A DNA stretch of 64,000 nucleotides from Pseudomonas sp. DG56-2 (GCF_004803755.1 NZ_CP032311.1:3736501-3800500); one strand, 5' to 3'; positions 1 through 9,390 are shown, numbered from the stretch's first letter. Notes: generated from the sequence alone by a model not told the origin. Made by a program: numbers and translations.

Positions 1-2
1 GC

Positions 3-482
3 AAACCGGATCTTTTGTTGGTTGACATCAACCTTCCTGACATAAACGGTCTTGAGCTCACACGAAAATTACGCGACAGATATCCCTCGCTGAAGGTTCT
101 AGTGCTCAGCATGCATGACAGTAAAGAATACGTAAGCGAATCCCTACGCTCGGGTGCAAGTGGCTACGTGTTAAAAAATGCCCCCTCCCGAGAGATTGTC
201 GCTGCGATTGAAGCCATCGCAAACGGAGGTACCTTCTATAGTGCTGAAATCGCGCAAAAACTCCTTCTTGATGATGGCACTAGCAACGAACTAACACCCC
301 GTGAAAGCCAAGTTTTATATAAAATGGCCCAAGGACTGAACAACAAGGAAATGGCACGTGAACTTAGCATCAGCGTTAGGACTGTAGAGACCCACCGCCT
401 AAGCATTCGACGCAAACTCAACATAGACAAACCTGCTGCATTGGTAAAGTATGCAATAGACCATGGAATAATTCCGAGATAG
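3..482 (+). CDS. NarL/FixJ-family response regulator (5' end missing)
   Basis: The frame is already open at the window edge, so the N terminus lies outside and the in-frame TTG near position 15 is not the start. The visible part begins at the receiver-domain beta-3 strand (LLLVDINLP), whose Asp is the expected phosphoacceptor. It continues through the conserved Lys of the receiver (GYVLKNA), then a linker and a LuxR-type helix-turn-helix (LTPRESQVL...VETHR). Family members are DNA-binding regulators paired with sensor kinases. The partner kinase and the target genes are not visible here. Confidence 0.9.
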   Translation, partial: KPDLLLVDINLPDINGLELTRKLRDRYPSLKVLVLSMHDSKEYVSESLRSGASGYVLKNAPSREIVAAIEAIANGGTFYSAEIAQKLLLDDGTSNELTPRESQVLYKMAQGLNNKEMARELSISVRTVETHRLSIRRKLNIDKPAALVKYAIDHGIIPR

Positions 483-622
483 GGCATGTAAACCAGCGGA
501 TGACCTTGGGTTTGCGTCCGGCCAGCACACCTTCCTGACTCTTACGCCAAAGACGATGTGTCCCATGCCTTGGCTTCGCAGAGCGGGCTAGGTCGAAATG
601 AAACTCTGGTGAGATTCTGCTG

Positions 623-991
623 TTAAGCGGAGAAGTACCGTTGCCAATAGGCTTCCCGACATGCACTGTTGAAGCTGACGTGGCAAGGGCTGACCGCTTT
701 GTCGAGCGGCTGGCGAACGACTTCGTAGAAAATCCAACATTCGGCGCAGGCCGCATCACTGGGATAGTCATCCTGTTCCGCTGTCCGTTTAATGAGTGCG
801 CCGTCATCGAAGGCATAGGTTTTTTCCTCCGCGGTGACGGTGTATCCCTGGTCGAACCAAGTTTCTTGATTCGAACTTTCAAGGTGCGCGGTGCGAGGCG
901 AGGAAAACCCCAAGATGGCATTGACGTAGTTGACGAGGTGATTTGTATGAGTCACGGGCTGTATCCACAGGTGGCTTAGAGCGACTAACAA
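623..991 (-). CDS. hypothetical protein, possibly a remnant
   Basis: This open frame of about 122 codons starts at a TTG and has no convincing ribosome binding site. The middle has a protein-like composition with mixed acidic and aromatic residues (FDQGYTVTAEEKTYAFDDG) and two close cysteines (CAEC). I do not recognise the family. It lies in a roughly 1 kb stretch with no clear genes, so it may be a short real gene or a decayed one. The overlapping frames on both strands look less protein-like. Confidence 0.3.
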   Translation of the reverse strand: MLVALSHLWIQPVTHTNHLVNYVNAILGFSSPRTAHLESSNQETWFDQGYTVTAEEKTYAFDDGALIKRTAEQDDYPSDAACAECWIFYEVVRQPLDKAVSPCHVSFNSACREAYWQRYFSA

Positions 992-1478
992 AAATCCTGA
1001 AGCGGCGTTGCGACTTTACTGCAAAAGTTATCTGCCCTTAATGGTAAGCGGTAACGGAGAAGATAGATATCCTCCGCCCCCATTGTGCGACTAAACCAGT
1101 TACAGCTTATGCGGCATAGCAACTGGTAGATTTCACGCCCCCACTGCGTCGACAGACGCGTGAGGACGTCCTCAGATCGTCAGCCGGATCACGCCCACTC
1201 AGCCGTGTTTACTGGATCTGTCTAAATTTGCTAACACGCAGGTGGCCTGCTCCGTAGACAAGCACAGCAACCAATCACTCAAGCTGGGTACCACGCAGCA
1301 ACCTGGAATGGTCAAGTCACCTGCGTCAGAGACGTCGGCGAAGCCTCCATGCTCTCTTCAAGCTCTTTCGCATCCATTGTTGACATCGATAGTCACCATC
1401 AACTCAATGAAGTTCTCAAAAAAAATCGACGGCGTAACATCAGCTCCATGTCATACAACTCCCCTGGAGCACAGAATC
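992..1478. other. intergenic stretch without recognisable genes
   Basis: I see no supported coding sequence here. An open frame reaches back from the downstream repeat-protein gene to about 1242, but it lacks a ribosome binding site and its residues do not resemble a protein. A GGTAG half-site near 1126-1130 weakly resembles the palindrome described elsewhere in this window, without a matching left arm. Confidence 0.5.
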
Positions 1479-1880
1479 ATGAAACGCCAAACCATCCTCA
1501 GCATCGTATTCTCTGCCCTTACAGTTAACGCTTTCGCCGCGACCTCTACCCAACCACTTGTCGCCGAAGGTGGCTCGGATCGCCTGCTTGAGCGTCGCGT
1601 GGCCGAAGGTGGCTCGGATCGCCTGCTTGAGCGTCGCGTTGCCGAAGGTGGCTCGGATCGCCTGCTTGAGCGTCGTGTTGCCGAAGGCGGCTCGGATCGA
1701 CTGCTTGAGCGTCGCGTTGCCGAAGGTGGCTCGGATCGCCTGCTTGAGCGGCGCGTTGCCGAAGGCGGCTCGGATCGACTGCTTGAGCGTCGCGTTGCCG
1801 AAGGTGGCTCGGATCGCCTGCTTGAGCGTCGCGTTGCCGAAGGCGGCTCGGATCGCTTAATCGAAAGCCGCAATGCATAA
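1479..1880 (+). CDS. small exported tandem-repeat protein (VAEGGSDRLLERR x8)
   Basis: The protein has 133 residues. Residues 1-20 form a Sec-type signal peptide (basic start, hydrophobic core, cleavage near AFA-A), so it is probably periplasmic or released. From residue 28 it is eight copies of the 13-residue unit VAEGGSDRLLERR, the last one diverged to end LIESRNA. The ATG follows a GGAG at a suitable distance and the gene ends at a strong terminator. Similar short Pseudomonas proteins are, from memory, labelled phage infection protein in databases, but the function is not established and I infer none. Repeat number probably varies between strains. Confidence 0.8.
   Translation: MKRQTILSIVFSALTVNAFAATSTQPLVAEGGSDRLLERRVAEGGSDRLLERRVAEGGSDRLLERRVAEGGSDRLLERRVAEGGSDRLLERRVAEGGSDRLLERRVAEGGSDRLLERRVAEGGSDRLIESRNA
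1560..1871 (+). repeat. 39-bp tandem repeat array, 8 units
   Basis: Eight directly adjacent 39-bp units encode the 13-residue repeats. Units differ by a few synonymous changes (for example GGT/GGC and CGC/CGA), so the array is not a single recent duplication. Because 39 is a multiple of three and the unit lacks stops, several other frames across the array are also open. Those ORFs are artefacts. Confidence 0.95.
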
Positions 1881-1907
1881 ATGAATAGATTTCCGCATTT
1901 CCACATA

Positions 1908-1934
1908 AGCCCGGCCCGACAAGCCGGGCTTTTT
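1908..1934 (+). terminator. rho-independent terminator of the repeat-protein gene
   Basis: An 8-bp GC-rich stem (AGCCCGGC / GCCGGGCT) with a 7-nt loop is followed by a T run, 27 nt after the stop codon. Confidence 0.85.
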
Positions 1935-2145
1935 CGTGTTCTCCATTGCTCAGTGGCACCTGATAAATAGAAAGGAAAGCGCAGGGAAGTGGTACTTATC
2001 ATGGGTCATGATTCAGTTTCAGCTTAGTCCTTTACACTCCCGCACGAGTCAATAACACCGTAGTTAAACGCAAAAGATTCGCAGCCCACCACTTCCCCCT
2101 CTACTCCTCATACGATGAAGCCACTCGGCGCGCGCAATTGCACAC

Positions 2146-2163
2146 CTACCAACTGAATGGTAG
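2146..2163. promoter_or_regulatory. TetR-type operator candidate upstream of gor (site 1)
   Basis: CTACCAACTGAATGGTAG is a perfect inverted repeat CTACC-N8-GGTAG, 135 bp before the gor start codon. A further CTACCA half-site lies at 2175-2180. The same 9-bp left half (CTACCAACT) recurs at 4022 and 13636. The rest of 1935-2298 shows no gene. Confidence 0.6.
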
Positions 2164-2298
2164 CGTTAAGTCAACTACCAGAAATCCCCAGGCAGCCCCA
2201 CGGGTATGCGCCCGATGATCCGCTGACTCCCAACGACTGTCCGGCCCACTATTAACCAACCCCGCCGTCATGCTGGTTGCCTGTCAAGGAGATTGAAA

Positions 2299-3657
2299 AT
2301 GGCCTACGATTTTGACCTTTATGTGATTGGCGCTGGTTCCGGAGGCGTGCGGGCAGCGCGTTTTTCCGCCGGTTTTGGCGCGAAAGTGGCTGTGGCCGAA
2401 AGTCGCTACTTGGGTGGCACGTGCGTGAACGTTGGCTGCGTTCCGAAAAAACTGCTGGTCTACGGAGCACACTTCGCCGAAGACTTCGAGCAGTCGCAAG
2501 GTTTTGGCTGGACTCCGGGCGAGGCAAAGTTCGACTGGGCGACGCTGATTGCCAACAAGGATCGCGAGATCCATCGCCTGAACGGCATCTATCGCAATCT
2601 GCTGGTCAACAGCGGTGCAACACTGCATGAGGGCCACGCAAAAATCGTCGATCCGCATACCGTCGAGGTCAATGGCGAGCGCTACACCGCTAACAACATC
2701 CTGATCACTACCGGTGGTTGGCCGCAGCCCCCGCAGATTCCTGGGCATGAGCACGCGATCAGTTCCAATCAGGCATTCTTCCTTAAGGAGCTGCCCAAGC
2801 GCGTTCTCGTGGTCGGTGGTGGTTACATTGCCGTGGAGTTTGCCGGGATCTTCCACGGCCTAGGTGCCAAGACCACGCTGCTGTATCGCGGTGGTCTGTT
2901 CCTGCGCGGCTTCGACGGTGCGGTACGCAAACATTTGCAGGAAGAGTTGACCAGGCGTGGCATGGATCTGCAATTCAATGCCGACATCGAGCGTATCGAC
3001 AAACAAGCCGATGGCAGCCTGAGAGCAACCCTCACGGATGGTCGAGTACTGGAGGCAGATTGTGTGTTTTACGCCACTGGTCGACGACCGATGCTCGACA
3101 ACCTGGGCTTGGAAAACACTGCAGTCAAACTCGACAAGAAAGGTTTTGTCGAGGTCGATGAACTGTATCAAACCGCTGAACCGTCGATCCTGGCCCTGGG
3201 CGATGTGATTGGTCGGGTGCAACTGACGCCGGTCGCACTGGCCGAAGGCATGGCCGTGGCGCGGCGACTGTTCAAGCCTGAGCAGTATCGTCCGGTGGAT
3301 TACAAGATGATCCCGACGGCAGTGTTCAGTCAGCCTAACATCGGCACTGTCGGGTTGACCGAAGAAGAGGCGCGAGAGGCCGGGCACGAAGTAGTGATCT
3401 TTGAAAGCCGCTTCCGGCCGATGAAATTTTCGCTGACCGAATGCCAGGAGCGCACTTTGATGAAGCTGGTGGTGGACGCCAAGACCGACAAGGTCTTGGG
3501 CTGCCATATGGTCGGCCCGGAGGCCGGCGAGATCGTGCAGGGTTTGGCGATTGCGCTGAAGTCGGGTGCAACCAAGCGCGATTTCGACGAAACCATCGCC
3601 GTGCATCCGACGTCCGCTGAAGAGTTCGTCACCATGCGTACACCGGTCGCGGACTAA
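2299..3657 (+). CDS. gor: glutathione-disulfide reductase
   Basis: This cytoplasmic flavoenzyme reduces GSSG to GSH with NADPH. The 452-residue length is normal. The FAD-binding motif GAGSGG is at residues 11-16. The redox disulfide Cys42/Cys47 sits in GGTCVNVGC. The NADPH-binding [11 protein letters not shown] follows, and the downstream arginines (YRGG..LRGFD) fit NADPH rather than NADH. The C-terminal HPTSAEE carries the catalytic His/Glu pair. ATG 2299 is chosen because AAGGAG lies 7 nt upstream; an in-frame TTG at 2293 sits too close to it. Gene context (KefFC, OYEs, OsmC) and the operator at 2146 point to an electrophile or thiol-stress role. Confidence 0.95.
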   Translation: MAYDFDLYVIGAGSGGVRAARFSAGFGAKVAVAESRYLGGTCVNVGCVPKKLLVYGAHFAEDFEQSQGFGWTPGEAKFDWATLIANKDREIHRLNGIYRNLLVNSGATLHEGHAKIVDPHTVEVNGERYTANNILITTGGWPQPPQIPGHEHAISSNQAFFLKELPKRVLVVGGGYIAVEFAGIFHGLGAKTTLLYRGGLFLRGFDGAVRKHLQEELTRRGMDLQFNADIERIDKQADGSLRATLTDGRVLEADCVFYATGRRPMLDNLGLENTAVKLDKKGFVEVDELYQTAEPSILALGDVIGRVQLTPVALAEGMAVARRLFKPEQYRPVDYKMIPTAVFSQPNIGTVGLTEEEAREAGHEVVIFESRFRPMKFSLTECQERTLMKLVVDAKTDKVLGCHMVGPEAGEIVQGLAIALKSGATKRDFDETIAVHPTSAEEFVTMRTPVAD

Positions 3658-4021
3658 CCCTTCAGGTGCTGCGGTTGCGTCTGGCTCTGTTGCAACGACA
3701 GGAGCTAGGCACGCACTTTCATCATGACCACTAGCCCGCTGGTTTCCAGGCCAACGATGCTCACGAAAAATCAATCAACATGTTGAGCGCTTAGGTGTCA
3801 GCAGCCGTTGCACCTATCCCCCCCGCATGGGCATGACGCTAATACCGCAGGTTGCTTTCAGCTCTGAAGGTTAGGCCCTCGCTCTGAATGCCAATCGGCC
3901 CCTGAGCATGACTGCTAACTCCAGAGCAAAGGGTGTGCAGGCAAATGCCGCAGAGGTATCTCCGAATTCCATTTCTCATCAAGTCATATGATCGAGCCGC
4001 CTATCACTCACTATTGCCAAC
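3658..4021. other. intergenic region between gor and the AhpD-like gene
   Basis: No supported gene is visible. The stretch leads into the operator at 4022. I found no clear terminator behind gor. Confidence 0.5.
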
Positions 4022-4039
4022 CTACCAACTAGATGGTAG
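4022..4039. promoter_or_regulatory. TetR-type operator candidate upstream of the AhpD-like gene (site 2)
   Basis: CTACCAACTAGATGGTAG is a perfect CTACC-N8-GGTAG palindrome, 65 bp before the chosen start codon. It also contains an in-frame ATG (4033), which is therefore more likely operator DNA than a start. Confidence 0.65.
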
Positions 4040-4104
4040 ATTCGTCTCAGATTCAAATTAATCTACAGCAACCCTACAGGGCGCCACGCCCAGGTGAGTA
4101 TCCC

Positions 4105-4437
4105 ATGCAAGATTGGAAGCAAACTCGTAAAGACATCAACGCCCGCCTGGTAGAGCTGAACGGCCTGTCCCCAGAAACCATGAAAGGTATGGCTTCGCTA
4201 GGAGGTGCTGGCGCGAAAACAAACCAGCTGGACGCCAAAACACGCGAACTGATTTCGTTAGCCGTAGCGGTGACTACCCGCTGTGATGGCTGCATCGCTT
4301 TTCACGCCGCAGAGGCCAAAAAGCTCGGCGTAACTACTGAAGAGGTGGCAGAGGCTTTGGGTGTAGCAATCAACATGAACGCAGGGGCTGCGCTGGTCTA
4401 CAGCACTCACGTGCTCGACGCCTTCGACAAGTCATAA
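4105..4437 (+). CDS. AhpD-like / carboxymuconolactone decarboxylase-family protein
   Basis: The protein has 110 residues with the AhpD/CMD-fold signature CDGCIAFH: two cysteines spaced CxxC followed by His. In AhpD this arrangement gives thiol-dependent peroxidase activity. ATG 4105 (MQDWKQTRKD) is preferred over the upstream in-frame ATG at 4033 because AGGTGAG precedes it and the upstream ATG falls inside the operator palindrome. The OYE gene follows after 44 bp, so the two are probably cotranscribed. An antioxidant or electrophile-defence role is inferred from the CxxC motif and the neighbours. The true substrate is unknown. Confidence 0.85.
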   Translation: MQDWKQTRKDINARLVELNGLSPETMKGMASLGGAGAKTNQLDAKTRELISLAVAVTTRCDGCIAFHAAEAKKLGVTTEEVAEALGVAINMNAGAALVYSTHVLDAFDKS

Positions 4438-4481
4438 ATCTTTCTCCGCCCTTCAACTCTTTAACGACGTCGAGATTAATC

Positions 4482-5606
4482 ATGAATAAGCTATTCACCC
4501 CTTACGATTTGTCAGGCAATGCGCTGAAAAACCGTGTTGTCATGGCGCCGATGACCCGCACCCGTACCCTGAACAACATTCCAAATGAATCCAACGCACT
4601 GTATTACGCGCAACGTGCTTCTGCCGGCTTGCTGATCACCGAAGGCCTGCCTATCTCCGACGAGGCTCGCGGCTATCTGTACACCCCTGGCATTTACGAA
4701 GATGAGCACTTGCCAGGCTGGCGCAAAGTCACTGAAGCCGTGCATGCCAAGGGTGGGAAGATTTTTGCGCAACTCTGGCACGTTGGCCGTATGTCTCATG
4801 TCTCGGTGCATGGCATGGTACCGGTCTCCTCGGGTACGGTGCCTGCGGTTGATACCACGGTGTATGCGTGGATCGAGCCTGGTAAATCAGGCCCGGTTCA
4901 ACCCAGCGCACCACGTGCTCTGGAAACTGAGGAAGTAAAGCGCGTTATCGCGGACTTTGTGAAATCTGCGCGAATTGCAATGGACGCAGGCTTTGATGGT
5001 ATCGAAATCATGGCGGCGAACGGCTTTCTGTTCGATCAGTTCCTGAGCAGCGCCCTGAACACTCGAACCGACCAGTACGGTGGCTCCATTGCCAACCGTC
5101 AGCGCTTCCTGCTGGAGACCATTGACGCAATTGCTGCTGAAATCGGTGGTTCCCAGATTGGTGTCCGTTTCTCGCCGTTTGGTCGCCTGTACGACTTCGG
5201 CGTGTACGACGGTGAAGAAGAAACCTGGATGAGCATGGCGGCAGCCCTCAATGAACGGGAACTAGCGTTCGTTCACCTGAATTACCAACCAACCATCCTC
5301 GCCGCGCAAACACCTCCGGGTTTCGGCGCCGCCTTCCGCGAAGCCTACAAAGGCACCTTGATGGCTGCTGGCGGCTTCACCAAAGAGATCGCAGAGTCTG
5401 AACTGGCCAAAGGTGAACTCGACCTGATCGCTTTCGGCACCGCCTACATTGCCAACCCTGATCTGGTAGAGCGAATGCAGAACGGCTGGCCATTGGCGGA
5501 AGGCGATCGCGCAACCTACTACGGCGTCAGCGATTCGATTGACAAGGGTTACACCGACTATCCGACTTACGCTAACGCTGCTCAACGGGTTTCGGCTGAA
5601 GCGTAA
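4482..5606 (+). CDS. Old Yellow Enzyme-family flavin oxidoreductase with altered active site
   Basis: This 374-residue FMN-dependent ene-reductase-fold (beta/alpha)8 protein is of the OYE/NemA class. Visible family features are MAPMTRTR near the N terminus, LWHVGR (His100), the NTRTDQYGGS block, GVRFSP and the FGTAYIANPD phosphate-binding end. The usual substrate/proton-donor motif HxxNGY reads M177-A-A-N180-G-F182, so the His that holds the substrate carbonyl is Met and the Tyr that donates the proton in yeast OYE1 is Phe. The second OYE in this window keeps His and Tyr. Substrate range or mechanism must therefore differ, or the protein binds rather than reduces. It lies between the AhpD-like gene and the tautomerase in the same orientation. 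Confidence 0.9.
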   Translation: MNKLFTPYDLSGNALKNRVVMAPMTRTRTLNNIPNESNALYYAQRASAGLLITEGLPISDEARGYLYTPGIYEDEHLPGWRKVTEAVHAKGGKIFAQLWHVGRMSHVSVHGMVPVSSGTVPAVDTTVYAWIEPGKSGPVQPSAPRALETEEVKRVIADFVKSARIAMDAGFDGIEIMAANGFLFDQFLSSALNTRTDQYGGSIANRQRFLLETIDAIAAEIGGSQIGVRFSPFGRLYDFGVYDGEEETWMSMAAALNERELAFVHLNYQPTILAAQTPPGFGAAFREAYKGTLMAAGGFTKEIAESELAKGELDLIAFGTAYIANPDLVERMQNGWPLAEGDRATYYGVSDSIDKGYTDYPTYANAAQRVSAEA

Positions 5607-5774
5607 TTGCTTTAAGGCACAGCCTACGTTGAGTTATGCGTGGGCAGTCCTGTCGTAATGCGGAGCTACCAGTCATGTCTGCTGTAAAGACCGGATAGAA
5701 CCCGCGCCCCAAAGTCACGAAGATATGGGCGTCTTCGGTACTGACCTATAGCCCTTACTGAAATGGAGCACACT

Positions 5775-5993
5775 ATGCCGTTAGTCATTATTAAAGGTAT
5801 CGAAGGCGTTTTCACGGAAGAACAAAAAGCCGAGGCGATTCACAAAGTTACCGAGGCCATGGTCTCAGTCGAGGGTGAAAACATGCGCGCTCTCACTTGG
5901 GTTCTTTTCGAGGAAGTCAAAAGCGGCAGTTGGGGTATTGCAGGAGAGGCAATCACCGCAGAAAAGGTGCTTAAGCTACAAGCTGGCGAATAA
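5775..5993 (+). CDS. 4-oxalocrotonate tautomerase-family protein
   Basis: The 72-residue protein starts MPLVIIKG, with Pro right after the initiator Met. In this superfamily Pro1 is the catalytic base exposed after Met removal, which fixes the start at ATG 5775; an in-frame ATG 12 bp upstream would bury it. A GGAG lies 6-7 nt upstream. The EGEN...ALTWVLFEEV pattern fits the family. Members tautomerise or hydrate unsaturated keto-acids. Next to an OYE and KefFC it may handle reactive enone-type metabolites, which is inference. Confidence 0.85.
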   Translation: MPLVIIKGIEGVFTEEQKAEAIHKVTEAMVSVEGENMRALTWVLFEEVKSGSWGIAGEAITAEKVLKLQAGE

Positions 5994-6183
5994 AGCGCTG
6001 CCCTGATAATCAAGCCTTTTCTGGATTTGGTGCATCTCGTTCCTTGGGACTTGGCATCTTTTCTAGGAGGGGCTTTTTCATTCAAAAGACATAGATTGGC
6101 ATCAAAGTGCTTGAATGAAAACCATCCTTTACGTGGGGTGGGCTCTATCGCTCATCGACCTAACGGACATTCTGGAGGTCATC

Positions 6184-6705
6184 TTGATTCTTATCATTTA
6201 CGCTCATCCCTACCCCGAAAAATCACTTGTTAATCAAGCAATGCTCGAACGCGTATCCAGCAATCCGGACATAGTCATACGCTCCCTGTACGACCTTTAT
6301 CCGGACTTCAATATCGACGTTGAGGCTGAACAGAGAGCGGTCGATCAAGCACAGCTGCTCGTATTGCAACATCCGATGTATTGGTACAGCTCCCCGCCCC
6401 TTTTGAAATTATGGATCGATAAAGTATTCACTCACGGTTGGGCATACGGCAAAGGCTCTGTCGCCCTCAAAGATAAGAGTCTGCTGTGGGCCGTCACGAC
6501 GGGTGGCGAGCACGATCATTTCCAAATAGGTGACCACCCAGGTTTCTCGGTGCTGGCTCAACCCCTCCACGCAACGGCAATCTATTGCAACATGCGCTGG
6601 CTGAATCCGGTCGTGGTACACGGCGCGTATGCAGCTGCACCCGACTCCCTACACTCACAAATCGAGCACTATTACGCGCGCTTGGCCTCCTGGAAGGAAG
6701 ATTGA
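6184..6705 (+). CDS. kefF: KefF/KefG-like NAD(P)H oxidoreductase, ancillary to KefC
   Basis: This flavodoxin-like quinone reductase of 173 residues ([11 protein letters not shown], then [23 protein letters not shown]) belongs to the YhdA/MdaB-type partners of Kef systems. TTG 6184 is chosen as start: GGAGG at 6174-6178 is ideally spaced and the flavin-binding strand follows at once. The upstream in-frame ATG at 6115 would add a non-homologous leader. The stop is 1 nt before the kefC start, so translation is probably coupled. KefF-type proteins sit on the cytosolic face of KefC and are required for full efflux activity. Confidence 0.85.
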   Translation: MILIIYAHPYPEKSLVNQAMLERVSSNPDIVIRSLYDLYPDFNIDVEAEQRAVDQAQLLVLQHPMYWYSSPPLLKLWIDKVFTHGWAYGKGSVALKDKSLLWAVTTGGEHDHFQIGDHPGFSVLAQPLHATAIYCNMRWLNPVVVHGAYAAAPDSLHSQIEHYYARLASWKED

Positions 6706-6706
6706 T

Positions 6707-8518
6707 GTGGAAGCTCACAGCCTGATTGAAATGCTCATTTATTTGGGTTCAGCGGCCTTGATCGTACCTATTGCCGTGAGAATGGGCCTTGGCCCGGTGC
6801 TGGGCTATCTGCTCGCCGGGTGCCTTATCGGGCCTTGGGGGCTGAAGCTGGTCACGGATGTCCAGGCGATTCTAGGATTTGCCGAAATTGGCGTAGTGCT
6901 GATGTTATTCATCATCGGCCTTGAGCTTGATCCCAAACGGCTTTGGGCAATGCGCAGGATGGTGTTCGGTGGAGGTACGCTTCAGATGGTCGCGTGTGGT
7001 GTGGCCATCGCATTATTCTGCGCTGTGCTTGGCTTGAATTGGGCTGCGGCACTGCTCGTGGGGCTCACACTCAGCCTCTCTTCTACGGCAATAGCCATGC
7101 AAGCCATGAACGAGCGCAACCTAACCCCCACTTCGGTTGGCCGAAGCACCTTCGCAGTGTTGCTGTTTCAGGACATAGCCGCTATCCCACTAGTTGCTAT
7201 GATTCCGCTCTTGGCAGCAACGGGCGGCACACCTTCCGGCGCAGACCTGGCACTATCGATCGCTAAAATTGTTGGTGCAATCGCTACTGTAGTGTTACTG
7301 GGCCAATATGTCTCCCGCCCCTTACTGCGCTTCGTAGCTCGCTCCGGGCTGCGCGAAATTTTCAGTGCTGTAGCACTCTTTCTGGTTTTCGGATTCGGCC
7401 TCCTTCTTGAAGAAGCTGGCTTGTCGATGGCGATGGGGGCATTCCTGGCAGGCGTTTTGCTGGCAAGCTCAGAATACCGCCATGCCCTGGAAAGCGATAT
7501 TGAGCCCTTCAAAGGACTGCTGCTGGGTTTGTTCTTTATCGGCGTCGGGATGTCGATTGACTTTGGTACGCTGTTCAATACGCCATTCAAAGTCATCGCT
7601 CTGACAATCGGGTTCATCGCCATCAAACTGGTGGTGATCAAAGCCTCAGGCCGACTCTTGAATGTGCCTTCCGGTCAACGCTGGTGGCAGGCGGTGCTGC
7701 TAGGCCAAGGTAGCGAATTCGCTTTTGTAGTGTTCGGCGCTGCGACGATTGCAGGTTTGCTTACAGACCAGTGGGGAAAAAGTTTGACTCTGGCAGTAGC
7801 TCTGTCGATGTGCGTAACACCCGTGCTTATTTTGCTTCTCAACCGCTTGGAGTCTGCCTCTAAAAAATCCGGCCTGGAACCGGACACCATTGACCAACAA
7901 AACCCACTGGTGATCATCGCTGGATTCGGACGCTTCGGCCAAATAGCAGGTCGCCTGCTCATTTCCTGTGGAGTAGAGGTCGTGGTGCTCGATCATGATC
8001 CCGACCATATTGAAACGCTGCGAAAATTTGGAGTGAAGGTGTTTTACGGCGACGCCACGCGGCTAGACCTGCTAGAAGTTGCGGGTGCAGCGAAGGCGGT
8101 TGTACTGATCAACGCGATAGACGACCGAGCAGATAACCTGAAGCTGACAAGACTGGCCCAAGAGCACTTTCCACACGTGAAGCTCGTCGTACGCGCCCGG
8201 GACATGGAGCACATTATTGCCCTTCGACAACTGGGGGTCGAAGCGGTTGAACGAGAAACCTTCGAGAGTGCCCTTTCCTTGGGCAGAACCGCCCTTGAGT
8301 TCATAGGCGTGGGGCGCTATGAGGCACGTGAAAGAGCGGATCGATTCAGACGCCTGAATCTGCAGATGCTTGAAGAAATGTCTACACAACCAATGGATGA
8401 TGCAAGTTTCAGGCATGATGCGTATAAGCGAGCTAACGCTTTGCTGACGGAGATCTTCAATGAAGATCGAGCTCACCCAATCAATAACTGGCCAGAACAA
8501 GATCGAGCTGAGGATTAA
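6707..8518 (+). CDS. kefC: glutathione-gated K+ efflux / H+ antiporter KefC
   Basis: The 603-residue protein has an N-terminal CPA2-type membrane domain (about 12 helices) followed from about residue 400 by a RCK/TrkA-N domain with the Rossmann motif GFGRFG and the YGDATR loop. KefC channels are held shut by glutathione and opened by glutathione-electrophile adducts. The resulting K+ loss and cytoplasmic acidification protect against electrophiles. GTG 6707 is chosen because AAGGAAG lies 6 nt upstream and it immediately follows kefF; the ATG at 6705 is out of frame. It forms a pair with kefF and shares the glutathione theme with gor. Confidence 0.93.
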   Translation: MEAHSLIEMLIYLGSAALIVPIAVRMGLGPVLGYLLAGCLIGPWGLKLVTDVQAILGFAEIGVVLMLFIIGLELDPKRLWAMRRMVFGGGTLQMVACGVAIALFCAVLGLNWAAALLVGLTLSLSSTAIAMQAMNERNLTPTSVGRSTFAVLLFQDIAAIPLVAMIPLLAATGGTPSGADLALSIAKIVGAIATVVLLGQYVSRPLLRFVARSGLREIFSAVALFLVFGFGLLLEEAGLSMAMGAFLAGVLLASSEYRHALESDIEPFKGLLLGLFFIGVGMSIDFGTLFNTPFKVIALTIGFIAIKLVVIKASGRLLNVPSGQRWWQAVLLGQGSEFAFVVFGAATIAGLLTDQWGKSLTLAVALSMCVTPVLILLLNRLESASKKSGLEPDTIDQQNPLVIIAGFGRFGQIAGRLLISCGVEVVVLDHDPDHIETLRKFGVKVFYGDATRLDLLEVAGAAKAVVLINAIDDRADNLKLTRLAQEHFPHVKLVVRARDMEHIIALRQLGVEAVERETFESALSLGRTALEFIGVGRYEARERADRFRRLNLQMLEEMSTQPMDDASFRHDAYKRANALLTEIFNEDRAHPINNWPEQDRAED

Positions 8519-8681
8519 GCACTTGGATAAGACCCGAACACTTGGCTTGCCTAAAGCCGCTGTACAGGCACTGGCAGCCGTGCGGGCGATGCCTAAAGCG
8601 CCACATGGCACGTAGTCTTTCGTGCTAGATGGTCGGTCGGGGCCGAATAAATCCATTCATCGAAATACTAGGACGTTAGCG

Positions 8682-8960
8682 ATGCCACCACTCGACGACC
8701 TTCGAGCCCAAATGATTGCCGCTGAGGAGTCCTTGAAAAAACTCGATATCGAAATGGAAAAGATCGAATACGACCCTCTTATCCCTGAGAGTGTCCAGGA
8801 GGCAAGGAAGCGAGTTCGTCAATTAATCGACACTATCCTTGCAGACTTCGGGGACAATCCTGTTTTGGCTCCGATGGTTGCTGAACTTAGGTCGCTTTAT
8901 CTTGATAGGATTGAAGAGCACTTGCGTACAGTTCAAGGCCGAGAATCAGGAAGCTACTGA
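8682..8960 (+). CDS. small hypothetical protein, helical/charged
   Basis: The predicted protein has 92 residues and starts MPPLDDLRAQM. Residues 5-60 are rich in Glu/Lys/Leu heptads (EESLKKLDIEMEKIE), suggesting a coiled coil. I do not recognise the family. The ribosome binding site is weak. The frame is open back to 8622, so the start is uncertain. It stands alone between kefC and the convergent arsR. Confidence 0.5.
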   Translation: MPPLDDLRAQMIAAEESLKKLDIEMEKIEYDPLIPESVQEARKRVRQLIDTILADFGDNPVLAPMVAELRSLYLDRIEEHLRTVQGRESGSY

Positions 8961-9075
8961 CTTGGCCGAAGCGTACAGTGGCAGACACCAACAGTTCCGT
9001 GCTTTCATTAGCCCTGCAGGGTCGACGCCGCCACCCTCGCTGCATCGCATGTCCTGAGCGACCATAGCGTCGGTA

Positions 9076-9390
9076 CTACACCCCTAAATCTGCAAAGAGC
9101 TCATTCAACGTTACGACCAGTTGCTGCTCGTGACGCTTGTAGTAAGTCCACTTACCTACCTTGGTCGCAACAACCAGGCCTTGATCAGCGAGAGCTTTCA
9201 AGCACAGGGAGGTAGCCGGCTGCGAAAGCCCGGCCTTTTCCTGAATGAGACTGGCGCAGACGCCATACACGTCAAAGGAATAAATCTGCGTCTGGTCATG
9301 GAATGACGTGAAAGGGTCTTTCAGCCACATCAACACCTTCCTGCGCACAGGGCTGGAGAGTACTTTGAGCGTCTCATTCAAATCCATCAT
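9076..9390 (-). CDS. ArsR/SmtB-family regulator next to an OYE gene
   Basis: This 104-residue winged-helix repressor has LSSPVRRKVLMWL at the N terminus and the recognition-helix region EKAGLSQPATSLCLKALADQGLV, then the wing KVGKWTYYKR. A cysteine sits just before the HTH (YGVCASLI) and another in the recognition helix (SLCL), so thiol-based sensing is possible. GGAGG precedes tandem ATGs at 9390/9387. It lies 50 bp behind the OYE gene on the same strand, so the two probably form an operon. ArsR-type repression of OYE genes is known from CyeR in Corynebacterium. The inducer here is unknown. Confidence 0.85.
   Translation of the reverse strand: MMDLNETLKVLSSPVRRKVLMWLKDPFTSFHDQTQIYSFDVYGVCASLIQEKAGLSQPATSLCLKALADQGLVVATKVGKWTYYKRHEQQLVVTLNELFADLGV

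Noticed and set aside
418..921. Minus-strand ORF of 167 codons overlapping the response regulator end
   Set aside because: The Ser/Arg-rich composition and antisense overlap with a real gene mark it as a shadow.
1560..1871. CRISPR-like array
   Set aside because: The 39-bp units are directly contiguous without spacers and are translated as a protein repeat.
1451..2002. Long antisense and alternative-frame ORFs across the 39-bp repeat array
   Set aside because: They are open only because the repeat length is a multiple of three and the unit lacks stops. They have no ribosome binding site and no signal peptide, unlike the plus-strand gene.
2860..3774. Minus-strand ORF of 304 codons antisense to gor
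   Set aside because: No family features and a complete glutathione reductase on the opposite strand.
4033..4104. Extended N terminus for the AhpD-like protein
   Set aside because: The upstream ATG lies inside the operator palindrome. A good ribosome binding site and the family start point to ATG 4105.
6629..6706. Extended N terminus of KefC inside kefF
   Set aside because: The extension is kefF sequence in another frame; GTG 6707 has a proper ribosome binding site.
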